IMG/VR virus record: IMGVR_UViG_3300028045_000001
Coordinates: 175,961-239,960 of that record
DNA length: 64,000 nucleotides
From: a virus
Strand: one strand, 5' to 3'
Shown: positions 47,486 to 55,893 of the stretch, in pieces
Numbering within the stretch: position 1 is the first letter of the stretch
How the letters are laid out: each line of letters opens with the position of its first letter
The notes under the pieces: model-generated
Told to the model about the DNA's origin: nothing
Databases searched by the model: none
The model's input: the letters and a program-made list of their open reading frames with translations, nothing else
Translations under genes and position numbers: made by a program

Positions 47486-47659
47486 ATGAGCAATAAGCAA
47501 ATCCAAGTAGGTAAAACTATAGTCGTTGGTCTGATGGGAGAGTACGACGAAACCAATGTCCACAGTGGCACTGTTATAACCCAAGCGGATCTTACGGAGT
47601 TGGCCACAAAAATGAAGAACGCTATCCAAGATGCGATAGAATCAGACTCGGGGGATTAA
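47486..47659 (+). CDS. Orphan N-terminal module of the adhesin family, 57 residues
   Basis: ATG 47486 with GAGGAAAC upstream opens a 57-codon frame ending TAA 47657-47659. Its start, MSNKQIQVGKTIVVG, matches the N-terminal modules of the proteins at 34979, 44805 and 47664. It stops where those proteins go on to the coiled coil. It could be a stand-alone attachment or chaperone subunit, or the remnant of a deleted fibre gene. The intact start, ribosome site and stop favour real expression. Confidence 0.6.
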   Translation: MSNKQIQVGKTIVVGLMGEYDETNVHSGTVITQADLTELATKMKNAIQDAIESDSGD

Positions 47660-47663
47660 GGAT

Positions 47664-48572
47664 ATGGCTGACATCAAGGTACTGATTGATGGTGTTAAAA
47701 TAACTAAAGTTGTAAATGAGTACAATCCAAATTTAGCTCCATCTGAGAAAACCGTAGTGTCGCAAAGCATAATACCACAAATGTACGACATGGTTCGAGA
47801 TGGATTGGCGATAGGAGAGGATGATGCTTCTGTGCAAGAATTACTGTCTGCATCTAATGCGGAATTAGATGCGGCAGAAGTGACCATGAAATTCACTGGG
47901 GATAATATCGACCTACATAATGACTATGCCGATATCATCACTACGGTAGAGGAGATGGAAATAGTAAATGCTCAGGCTCTCGCCGCCGTTACAGCTGCGG
48001 AAGCCGCCGCCACTGCAGCCCAAGCAGAGTTATATGCTGTACCAAAAGTTCATGAAAGAACCTATCGCTTGGGAGGCAGTGACAAGTGTTTCTATCCAAT
48101 CTGGTTTGTTTCCCATCCAACTGAGTTACATACATTAATAGTATCTAATGCGGAGTTGCTGTGTGAAATAGATATCATAGGTGGAGGCGATGAAAATTTA
48201 AATGTTAGAGCTATGCATATAACTTCTATCACACAGGACCCAGAAAACAAATTACTATTGTTGCCAGGAGTGAGCATGTATAGTCGTAAGGGCAATTCCG
48301 CGTATGGGTATTCGTGTTCGAACAGGCACGGCATCTATCTTAGAGGAGGGAGATCCTACACGGTTCAGTCATACTACAAAACAATGATAGATGAGCTGGC
48401 TGCTCCATTTGTAATTGGAACTGTCGATAGTTCGGTGGAGCAGGATACATCAGCTATCGAAGAAACCTTCCATTTGGTGTTTGATTCCATCAGGTATACA
48501 ATGAAAAAACTCACTGAAACCGAGGTTGACGCGATACCTATCGATCTGAGGGTTTCTGGGGCAACGGTATAA
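47664..48572 (+). CDS. Adhesin-array protein 9 (FYP/YLRGG module)
   Basis: 302 residues, starting 4 nt after the orphan module. It has the MADIKVLIDGVKITKV N-terminal module, an Ala-rich coiled coil (about 95-125, many AA pairs), CFYPIWFV (about 143) and IYLRGGRSYTV (about 225). There is no added tip domain. The module is intact and lies directly behind its shortened paralogue. Confidence 0.65.
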   Translation: MADIKVLIDGVKITKVVNEYNPNLAPSEKTVVSQSIIPQMYDMVRDGLAIGEDDASVQELLSASNAELDAAEVTMKFTGDNIDLHNDYADIITTVEEMEIVNAQALAAVTAAEAAATAAQAELYAVPKVHERTYRLGGSDKCFYPIWFVSHPTELHTLIVSNAELLCEIDIIGGGDENLNVRAMHITSITQDPENKLLLLPGVSMYSRKGNSAYGYSCSNRHGIYLRGGRSYTVQSYYKTMIDELAAPFVIGTVDSSVEQDTSAIEETFHLVFDSIRYTMKKLTETEVDAIPIDLRVSGATV

Positions 48573-48589
48573 AAGGGATAGAAAATATC

Positions 48590-49348
48590 ATGATTGAAGA
48601 AATGGATAAGTCAACAAATGCGGATAGGTTGATTCTACGCGATCGTGTGGTTGATATGAGACGAACACTAAAAGAAAAACACACCGCATATATCAGCTTG
48701 AAAAATAATCAACAGAAGGTTAGAAACTTAGCCACTCATAAATTGAGTCAAATTAGCAATGCTATATCTGACTCCAATAAGCACATAGATGCCACTTCAA
48801 CTGCTTTGGCTACTGCTACTCAGATACAATCGGGGTTCCATGGAGCACTGGTTAAAAATAAACATCGGGTGAGACAGCAAGTTATACTCCCCTTAACCGG
48901 GGAGCCTGATAAGTTTTATCCAATCATACTAACGGGAATCGACGAATGTAAAATTAGGTTTTCTATAGCTACCGGCCACAGTCAAGATGATTACCTTATT
49001 GAAAAAATCTCTATCCTCGGCTCAAATAGCGGTAGCTCTATATGTGAGTTGAAAGAGGAGTTTCTTAGTGCTAAAGGGAAGAGATATATTTGCCTCTTGA
49101 ATACTAAAATGTGGTGTGAGTTGAATGGACACCCTGCATCCTTTAGTTGTCTACATCATCAAGGATTTTATTTAAGAGGAGGTACAACTTATACAGTTTG
49201 TTCAGATCATCAAGATATACTAACTAAATTAATAATTAACTTTAGTCGACCTATGTCTGATACATACACACTCACTAATAAATCCGATACTATGATCTTT
49301 AGATCAATACGTGATACAGAACTTATTCAAACATTAGATCGAATGTAA
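48590..49348 (+). CDS. Adhesin-array protein 10 (FYP/YLRGG module)
   Basis: 252 residues, AAGGGATAG upstream of ATG 48590. Basic helical stalk (about 1-95) like protein 8, then KFYPIILT (about 108) and FYLRGGTTYTV (about 193). It is the last array member. The next gene is a membrane protein behind a different promoter type. Confidence 0.65.
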   Translation: MIEEMDKSTNADRLILRDRVVDMRRTLKEKHTAYISLKNNQQKVRNLATHKLSQISNAISDSNKHIDATSTALATATQIQSGFHGALVKNKHRVRQQVILPLTGEPDKFYPIILTGIDECKIRFSIATGHSQDDYLIEKISILGSNSGSSICELKEEFLSAKGKRYICLLNTKMWCELNGHPASFSCLHHQGFYLRGGTTYTVCSDHQDILTKLIINFSRPMSDTYTLTNKSDTMIFRSIRDTELIQTLDRM

Positions 49349-49391
49349 CACCGATGCAGTAGCCGTAAAGTCACATACTCACCACATTTTT

Positions 49392-49404
49392 ATTTATATA
49401 TTAC
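49392..49404 (+). promoter_or_regulatory. Promoter-like ATTTATATATTAC
   Basis: Identical 13-nt element to 9606 and 11101, preceded by a T-run, 69 nt before ATG 49473. It marks the change from virion genes to accessory genes. Confidence 0.6.
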
Positions 49405-49472
49405 TATTATAGCTATAAGAATAAATGCATCTTTTATACACATTAAAGACTTCGAGTCAAAGGAGTGCAACT

Positions 49473-50000
49473 ATGTTAACCATGGACATTTTTCGAGAGG
49501 CAGCTATATGTTTTATAATTGGGGTACCTACAACGATATTGTTATTCGGGATAGGCTACCTCAAACTTGTAATGATTAATAAAAATGATAGGAGGGATGC
49601 GTATAAAAAATTCTTCAAGCGCTGCGAATTTGAATATATCGAAGAGTTGCTGCATTTGTATTACACAAGAAACGATGAACTATGGGGAGCGTTGCAAGAC
49701 TTGCAGCGAATACGGAGACTATTCGTGAAATACGATACTATGTTACGGAATGGCTTCCATATTGATGGGGTAAAAAGAAGACGCATACGTGTAATACAGT
49801 CATATATTCCAACATACATTAAACGAGCACGCGATGGGTTCAAGAATCACCCATGTGCGATCAGCGAAAATAAGTTAGCTAACTACTTAGCATCAATAGA
49901 GTCAGTCGTCGATAGTGTACGAATGTACCAAGACGACGTTCCAATTGACAGCGCTATATGGGAAGGGCCAGGGAGAGGATACTATGAGCCGAATACCTGA
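49473..50000 (+). CDS. Single-pass membrane protein, 175 residues
   Basis: Start ATG 49473 with AAAGGAG 7 nt upstream; a longer frame from 49425 has no site. Residues about 7-28 (AAICFIIGVPTTILLFGIGY) form one clear membrane helix, followed by a basic, helical cytoplasmic domain. The positive residues after the helix suggest N-out, C-in. Possible inner-membrane host-takeover or lysis-control protein; no family recognised. Its end overlaps the start of the next gene. Confidence 0.6.
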   Translation: MLTMDIFREAAICFIIGVPTTILLFGIGYLKLVMINKNDRRDAYKKFFKRCEFEYIEELLHLYYTRNDELWGALQDLQRIRRLFVKYDTMLRNGFHIDGVKRRRIRVIQSYIPTYIKRARDGFKNHPCAISENKLANYLASIESVVDSVRMYQDDVPIDSAIWEGPGRGYYEPNT

Positions 50001-50427
50001 TACGATATACGATATGGAGGACTGTGACCGCTTATCCATAAGGGACATCTCATTTCCTAGAAAGGAGGTTTGGACATCTTTGGAATCTATATCCGAGTCA
50101 ATAATAGCTGATATAGAAGAGGCCAAGATAAATGATAGCACCTTTATAGCGTCATTTACAGTTTTAAACACATACAAAGTAGCATTGGAAAAGTTATGTG
50201 AAGGGAAGTTACACGGTGTTTCTGAGGCAGATGGATTGGCGGCACTTGGGATAGACTCGAGGGACATTATGGTGACGTTTGAGTACACTACCGAATATGT
50301 TTCGGCGGTGCTTGGGGAAATAGATGTACGTCTACGATCAAAGATAATAGAGTACATCGTTCGACTGATTAATTTTAAAAAATTAGTACTGGCTATGGAG
50401 AAAAATATAACATGTCCAATAAATTAG
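49984..50427 (+). CDS. Hypothetical helical protein, 147 residues
   Basis: ATG 49984 with GGGAGAGG upstream, chosen over the longer frame from 49915 that runs inside the previous gene. Acidic, mostly helical, no catalytic motif. It overlaps the preceding gene by 17 nt and thyX by 16 nt, so the three are translationally coupled and probably act together or at the same time. Confidence 0.55.
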   Translation: MSRIPDTIYDMEDCDRLSIRDISFPRKEVWTSLESISESIIADIEEAKINDSTFIASFTVLNTYKVALEKLCEGKLHGVSEADGLAALGIDSRDIMVTFEYTTEYVSAVLGEIDVRLRSKIIEYIVRLINFKKLVLAMEKNITCPIN

Positions 50428-51653
50428 AATTAGTGGAACAGAGCGCAACGTTATTAGATGCTTACGGATTGGAATGCATAGAAAAAGCTGGGAGAACTTG
50501 CTATGCTTCAGTTAGTAAAACTGACTGTAAAGATAAAACTGGCTTAACTTGCGCTAACCTTGGAGAACCGTGTGGAGAATGCGAACACCACTCTTCCTAT
50601 CGATTCACAAAGTCTATCATAGGGTCCAAGCACGAGGCCATGTTGGAGCACCTTAACACAGCCTTTATTATACCCGATAATCTCAAAGATGAACTTAATA
50701 AAATCCAACATGTTTATTTAAAGTATTTCAATATCACTGATTTTGATCGATGTGTTATTTCTGGTAACATGCGAGCGTGGAGAGAATTGGTACTGCATCT
50801 GCCAACCCAATTTGTATTAGCGCTTGCATTCGCAGTCAAAGAAAAATACGATCTAATGTTTTCAGGACTGTCAATGGAAGTAGATGCGTTATTAGATAAC
50901 CATGTGCCACTGTTTGAGCCAGTCGTGGTGGAACCTTTAGATATGCCATTTAAAGAAAGGGTATATCATCAGTATATAAGCATGGTATTGGAGACGAATA
51001 GATCTACGTGTATGTGTGTCATACGGCATCGTCCGAATAGTTTTGCTATGACATCCACCAGATGGATTAAGTTTGATGCTCTAAAAATAACGTTGCCAGT
51101 GTGGGCAGATAAAAAATTGTTGAGAACCATGTTCGATTCAAAAGATACACATGAATTGATATTTGATTTAGTGCCTGGCTCTTTCCAACAATTTCCACAT
51201 TCAAATGATTCTTGTAAAATAAACGATTTTTATTCTGATGCGCAAACTAAGTTGGATAAAATTCCGGAGTGGTTATTTTACATGTCGTGCATGCAAGCCC
51301 AGCAAAGATATACCCAGCTTATGGAAGCAGGCTGGGATAGAGGTGAGGCACGAGAAGTTCTTCCAAATGGACTTCATGCCAGTCTTGTAGTTACTACCAA
51401 CATACGGGAATGGTGGGTCATGTTGAACATCCGAAAGTATGGCCTAACTGGAAAACCACATGCTCAGATTAAGGACCTGTTTACAAAAGTTCACACTTTA
51501 CTTGAAGGACAATACCCAGATCATTTTGGCAAATGGTATAAAGAAAGGATAAATGCTTTAAAAAATAAACTTGAACACTCATTACACCCAATGGAGTTCA
51601 TTAGAGTTTTGGAGGATCGGGATGCCATACTATGCGAAAAACAAAAAACTTAG
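50412..51653 (+). CDS. thyX: Flavin-dependent thymidylate synthase ThyX
   Basis: The RHRx7S signature is present as R205-H206-R207 with Ser 215. GSKHEAMLEH (71-80) matches the substrate-binding SGHxSxLEH segment. The C-terminal AREVLPNG...TTNIREWW...AQIKDLF matches the usual ARxxLPxxxYT...NxRxLxxF...AQxEI. The enzyme methylates dUMP to dTMP with methylene-folate and FAD. At 413 residues it is far longer than the usual 220-250. Residues about 30-60 hold a Cys-rich insert (C30, C39, C47, C54, C57, then HH) that could bind metal, and there are further insertions before RHR. It raises dTMP supply for phage DNA. GGAG lies about 10 nt upstream. Confidence 0.9.
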   Translation: MSNKLELVEQSATLLDAYGLECIEKAGRTCYASVSKTDCKDKTGLTCANLGEPCGECEHHSSYRFTKSIIGSKHEAMLEHLNTAFIIPDNLKDELNKIQHVYLKYFNITDFDRCVISGNMRAWRELVLHLPTQFVLALAFAVKEKYDLMFSGLSMEVDALLDNHVPLFEPVVVEPLDMPFKERVYHQYISMVLETNRSTCMCVIRHRPNSFAMTSTRWIKFDALKITLPVWADKKLLRTMFDSKDTHELIFDLVPGSFQQFPHSNDSCKINDFYSDAQTKLDKIPEWLFYMSCMQAQQRYTQLMEAGWDRGEAREVLPNGLHASLVVTTNIREWWVMLNIRKYGLTGKPHAQIKDLFTKVHTLLEGQYPDHFGKWYKERINALKNKLEHSLHPMEFIRVLEDRDAILCEKQKT

Positions 51654-51849
51654 AAAGGCTTATACCGTTATTATAGATGACGTTATAAATGCCAGCGATG
51701 ATGCCCCAATAAAGAATGGACATTCAACATTATACATGAGTGGGAGTAGTTTAATGAGGAGCTTCTTTATTAAGTTACTCGTCGGAAAAAATACTCTGTT
51801 CATTAGAGGCACCAGGGAGTTTGAAAAGAAATTTGATACTACTCCGTAG
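51622..51849 (+). CDS. Small basic protein, 75 residues
   Basis: ATG 51622 with GGAGG 6 nt upstream, overlapping the end of thyX by 32 nt. Basic, with a hydrophobic SSLMRSFFIKLLVG stretch that could be an amphipathic helix rather than a true membrane span. Function unknown; coupled to thyX and the DHH gene that follows 8 nt later. Confidence 0.5.
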   Translation: MPYYAKNKKLRKAYTVIIDDVINASDDAPIKNGHSTLYMSGSSLMRSFFIKLLVGKNTLFIRGTREFEKKFDTTP

Positions 51850-51857
51850 GAGGTTAC

Positions 51858-52718
51858 ATGAGCGACATACTTTGTTTTTATCACAAAGACTTGGATGGCA
51901 TATGTGCGGCCTCCATAGTCAAACATAAATTTCCAGATTGTGAATGTATCGGATTAACATACGAAAAGGATCTCCCAAACCTCCCAGAAAAAGGCAAGAC
52001 AATCTATATAGTTGACTACACGTTCCCGGTTGATTATATGCATCAATTAAATGAAGACCATATAGTGCACTGGATAGATCACCATCACAATGCCATATCG
52101 GAGGTTAAAAGTTCTGGGTTTAAGGCATCTGGATCTGAAACGTTAGATCCATCTTATAGTGGAGCCGCACTAACTTGGATGCACTTTAACCGTCATATAA
52201 AACTTCCACGATTTATCGAATTAGTTAGTAACTGGGACCTATGGAAACACGATGATCCAGAATGTGTATATTTTCATTACGGTATTTTTTGTAATGCGGA
52301 CACAAGTCCAGGTGCTGAAGTGTGGAATAAATTAAATAATGCCGCCCACCTATCTTTGGTATCAGAAACCATCATACGTGAAATTGTCGAGTGTGGTAAA
52401 AAAGCACGGTCATACCAAGGTATAATTGATAAAGACCACGTACAAAGATTTGCATACGTTGTTGATTTCGAAGGACATAAGGCATTGGTCGCCAATTACC
52501 ACAGGGGGACCTCAGAAATATTTGACTCTATAATAGAGGAAGATAAATACAGGTGCGACGTTATGATAATTTATAGCCATAGGAAGAATGGATACAAGTA
52601 TTCAATACGATCCAACGACGATACTGTGGACGTTGCACTCATCGCAAAAAAGTATGGGGGTAACGGACATAGGGCATCCGCTGGCTTCTGGCACGACACC
52701 CTATTGTGGGAGACATAG
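51858..52718 (+). CDS. DHH/DHHA1 family phosphoesterase
   Basis: 286 residues. HKDLDGICAA (9-18), VDYTF (about 52-56) and the DHHH motif (74-77) make the two-metal DHH active site. GGNGHRASAGF (267-277) is the DHHA1 substrate-binding GGGGHxxAAGF. Family members include nano-RNases that degrade short oligonucleotides and cyclic-dinucleotide phosphodiesterases. In a phage it could recycle nucleotides or remove defence signals; both are inference. TAGGAGG precedes ATG 51858, and the gene is in the thyX operon. Confidence 0.88.
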   Translation: MSDILCFYHKDLDGICAASIVKHKFPDCECIGLTYEKDLPNLPEKGKTIYIVDYTFPVDYMHQLNEDHIVHWIDHHHNAISEVKSSGFKASGSETLDPSYSGAALTWMHFNRHIKLPRFIELVSNWDLWKHDDPECVYFHYGIFCNADTSPGAEVWNKLNNAAHLSLVSETIIREIVECGKKARSYQGIIDKDHVQRFAYVVDFEGHKALVANYHRGTSEIFDSIIEEDKYRCDVMIIYSHRKNGYKYSIRSNDDTVDVALIAKKYGGNGHRASAGFWHDTLLWET

Positions 52719-52722
52719 GACC

Positions 52723-52764
52723 ACACTTAGACGCTGATAGGATGTCCTATCAGCGTCTAAGTGT
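52723..52764 (+). terminator. 20-bp inverted repeat
   Basis: Perfect 20-bp stem, 2-nt loop, 4 nt after the stop codon, no T-tract. AATATAATTATAA follows and may be the next promoter. Confidence 0.55.
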
Positions 52765-52788
52765 AATATAATTATAAAGGAGATGAAA

Positions 52789-54027
52789 ATGTATCTTGAG
52801 GGCTGGATAAGAAAAACCATATGTAAACAAAAATATTATGAAAGTATCGATGAGGAAGATGGTTCACTGTTACTAACTCCTTACGTGGTAGTGAATAGGT
52901 ATGTGAGAGAAGGAGTTACTGACAAGAAAGGCGATGTCATACACGGAGAGTGGATACCTGCAGATCATCCCAAAGTACCAGATCAAATTTGTGACGTACC
53001 TGAGGAGCGAATCAATTGCACCATAGCCGAAGTATCTATTATGTTAAAGTATAACCTTAGACCTGACGAGCCAAGTCCGACCTATCGTATATTTCGTCGA
53101 GATAACTCGCATATCGGGGTAGCATGTCCATCATTGCCAGGTTACTTTGATAGTGAGATAACTTGGCTACGAACAATACAACTCAATATGGTGGATAGTC
53201 ATGTTGTACAAAAATGCATGATCAGTGGACTAACTATAGATCGAGTGGGTGACCCACAAATGGATAGGATGTGTAAACTATATGAAGGTAAGGTATACGT
53301 CTACTTTAATCCAAGTGCCAAAGAACCGGATGAATATTGGAAATTAGAGTACTGCGTTCCGATGAAGGTAACTTCGGGACAGTATTACGGCGATAACCCA
53401 AGCGGCGATATCATTAATAGGATTGATGGCATAGATAATTACATTCACAAAAAGACATCAATAATTGATCAGATACTGCGCAGTAATAATAAATTTACTG
53501 CAATAAAGGATAAGGTAGTTGGATTTATATATGGTGGAAGAGGATACCACTCTCCTTCTATTAATGCGGATGGACCAGATTTTGTATCTGGAAAAGCAAT
53601 AGATGGCGTGGGGCTATTCCTTCCAAGTGGAAATGCCTCAGGGCGATTCTCCGTTGATTTGCACAAGCATCGCATAAGCCTCATGTATGAACACACACTG
53701 TATGCTGTCAGGGATAAGCTATATTTAAATGGCTGCAGAGTTGGGGGCGATCACATGGGTTTAAATAACATGACGATCAATGAGCTTGAGCTCTCCCTTA
53801 GAACTTATCTTTCTAAGGGTAGAAGTGCGGATGCTTTAGTGGCATGCCTAATAAATAAATCTTTGCCAGACGTAAGATGTATCGAGGTAATTAAATCGCC
53901 AGCTGTACAAATGGCCCCGGCCCCCAGGCAGTATTATGTAAATGATGTACGCATAGATATATTGGAAGAAAGGGACAGGACAGATGGCTTCAAAAAAGAA
54001 TTAGCTTTTATACAGAATGGAGATTAA
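52789..54027 (+). CDS. Unknown protein A of a paralogous pair, 412 residues
   Basis: ATG 52789 with AAAGGAG 6 nt upstream; ATG 52783 is two codons earlier. It shares order and motifs with the protein at 54475. These are a C(K/Q)Q(K/Q)YxE start, PYVxVxxYxR, W(I)PAxH, a PGYxxxxIxxLxxxQL segment, YWKxxY...MxVTSGxYxG, VGFIYxGRGY, then (Y)xVRDKxYLNG. The VGFIYxGRGY block is the most conserved. No nucleotide-binding or nuclease motif stands out. The two paralogues enclose a cysteine-protease-like gene. Function unknown. Confidence 0.62.
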   Translation: MYLEGWIRKTICKQKYYESIDEEDGSLLLTPYVVVNRYVREGVTDKKGDVIHGEWIPADHPKVPDQICDVPEERINCTIAEVSIMLKYNLRPDEPSPTYRIFRRDNSHIGVACPSLPGYFDSEITWLRTIQLNMVDSHVVQKCMISGLTIDRVGDPQMDRMCKLYEGKVYVYFNPSAKEPDEYWKLEYCVPMKVTSGQYYGDNPSGDIINRIDGIDNYIHKKTSIIDQILRSNNKFTAIKDKVVGFIYGGRGYHSPSINADGPDFVSGKAIDGVGLFLPSGNASGRFSVDLHKHRISLMYEHTLYAVRDKLYLNGCRVGGDHMGLNNMTINELELSLRTYLSKGRSADALVACLINKSLPDVRCIEVIKSPAVQMAPAPRQYYVNDVRIDILEERDRTDGFKKELAFIQNGD

Positions 54028-54438
54028 ATGAAATTCATTGATCAAATGGTTTTTGAAAAAGGAAAGGGTGACTGTGTAAGAGCTTGTTTGGCCTCAATTT
54101 TAGAATTTCCAATCAAAGACATGCCAAATTTTTGGGAAGTAGCGTATAATGTAGAGGAATTTTGGAAATTAGTAAATACATGGATATCAGACAATTATAA
54201 CTATAATTGTCTGATAACTAAAAATTTACCTACTTTAGAATGTAAAGATATCCTATGCATCGCCATCGGCTCTCCTGCTCATTGTGATGGAAAAGAATGC
54301 GAAGAAGTGCATGCAGTTATTTGGTTTGAGGGAAAGGTAATATTTGATCCACATCCTAATAGAGCTGGTCTAAGTAAAATAAACTCATTCCTTTTTCTAA
54401 TACCTACAATTAATCGATTCAAAGATCCAACTGCCTAA
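54028..54438 (+). CDS. Papain-like (C39-type) cysteine peptidase-like protein
   Basis: 136 residues, starting directly after the previous stop. GKGDCVRACLASIL (about 12-25) holds the nucleophile Cys at a helix start. HAVIWFEGKVIFDPHP (about 93-108) supplies the His and an Asp, in the order and spacing of papain-fold and C39-like peptidases. The compact size is typical of phage C39-like proteins. It may process a phage or host protein, or act on an isopeptide bond; the target is unknown. It is sandwiched between two paralogues (52789 and 54475), which are candidate partners. Confidence 0.7.
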   Translation: MKFIDQMVFEKGKGDCVRACLASILEFPIKDMPNFWEVAYNVEEFWKLVNTWISDNYNYNCLITKNLPTLECKDILCIAIGSPAHCDGKECEEVHAVIWFEGKVIFDPHPNRAGLSKINSFLFLIPTINRFKDPTA

Positions 54439-54474
54439 CAAATTAAATTATCAAACTTTTTAAGGATGAATTAA

Positions 54475-55869
54475 ATGGAACTAACAACTCAAATTAGCGA
54501 TAATGATGACCATATGATAACTGATTGTTGGATACATAAATTCGTATGTCAACAACAATACCACGAGGCAGTAACTGTGGATTGGGAACTGATGCTATCT
54601 CCATATGTAAAAGTGAAACAGTATATGCGGAGAGTGTCGATTGTAGACGGTGACCTTAAGAGCACTGCCTGGATTCCCGCAAACCATGATGATGTTCCAC
54701 CTGCACATAGAGCGGCCGATGAACGGATAATTCATTGTGATATAGAAGACATTTCAATTCTATTGAATACTGATATTGTGACCAAAAAGAGATCGAGTAT
54801 ATTTATAAACAAGCCGAATAAAGATCCTATAACCAATGAATACCGAAACGGTACTCATTCAAAGATACCAGGCTATATCAATACGGGAATAGATGGATTG
54901 TGGTCATTTCAACTTACCATCGAGCAGAGATGCAACATCGGTCGTTTCCATAAAAGACCATCGCAGTTAAGTATCGATACTACATATAAGCTACAGGAAG
55001 GTCAAATAGAGATTTATTTTGATCCTAACATGGAAGATACGCTTGAGTATTGGAAAACTCTCTATAACGATGCGATGCCAGTAACTTCTGGAGTGTACAA
55101 CGGGGGGAATTTAAGTAATTACGTTTTTAATGAGATAGGAGGCATCGAAGGATATCTAACTATTAAATATTTAATAACAGATTCGTTTACTTCATGCAAA
55201 CATGGAGACGAAGAGATTGTTGGATTTATATATGAGGGTAGAGGATATAACCTACGATCTTTTTCTGCTAGCTCTGGTAGGATTGGTGGAGAGTTGATTG
55301 ATAAGACAGTCTTTTTTGATACCAATGATGAATTAGATGATGTCGTTATAGACATATATAAAAGCTACATTAAATTGATGCGCAAGAATATATTGTATAT
55401 TGTAAGAGACAAGGTATACTTGAATGGGGACCCTATAGAAGTAATAAATCCAGAAATGTTTGTTAGTGAATTTAGAGAATCACTTAAAAAATACATTACA
55501 ATGGATTGTGGCATTGGTCCATTAACCACATGCTATATAAACATAATGCTTCCAGAAGTATTGTATATTCAGATGGGCACTGAAACGGTGGACGTCTATG
55601 AGAGAAAAAATAGATGCAATCAATTTAAAGAAGAGATCCCTTTTATACTTGATTGTCCTAGAACAAGAGTTGGGGATATAGGAAACGGCCCATTTCAATT
55701 TGAAAATCATGAGAATACCGACACCGTATCAAAGCAAGTATTAGACGACATGAAACATGGTTATGAAATGCTTCTGATGGATACGGAAGTGTGTCAACCT
55801 AAGGAAGTCGATGTGCCCGCTGATGTAGGTTATGAAATAAAACTTGAGGATGATCCGGAGTTTGAATAA
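54475..55869 (+). CDS. Unknown protein B of a paralogous pair, 464 residues
   Basis: AAGGATGAATTAA precedes ATG 54475. It is homologous along its length to 52789-54027 (C(V/K)QQ start, PYVKVKQYMR, WIPANH, PGYINTGIDGLWSFQL, MPVTSGVYNGG, VGFIYEGRGY, YIVRDKVYLNG). It also has an extra acidic C-terminal tail of about 60 residues ending DDPEFE. The duplication is old, since only motifs are kept. Function unknown. Confidence 0.62.
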   Translation: MELTTQISDNDDHMITDCWIHKFVCQQQYHEAVTVDWELMLSPYVKVKQYMRRVSIVDGDLKSTAWIPANHDDVPPAHRAADERIIHCDIEDISILLNTDIVTKKRSSIFINKPNKDPITNEYRNGTHSKIPGYINTGIDGLWSFQLTIEQRCNIGRFHKRPSQLSIDTTYKLQEGQIEIYFDPNMEDTLEYWKTLYNDAMPVTSGVYNGGNLSNYVFNEIGGIEGYLTIKYLITDSFTSCKHGDEEIVGFIYEGRGYNLRSFSASSGRIGGELIDKTVFFDTNDELDDVVIDIYKSYIKLMRKNILYIVRDKVYLNGDPIEVINPEMFVSEFRESLKKYITMDCGIGPLTTCYINIMLPEVLYIQMGTETVDVYERKNRCNQFKEEIPFILDCPRTRVGDIGNGPFQFENHENTDTVSKQVLDDMKHGYEMLLMDTEVCQPKEVDVPADVGYEIKLEDDPEFE

Positions 55870-55893
55870 CTAAATGATAGAAGGGAGTTTAAA

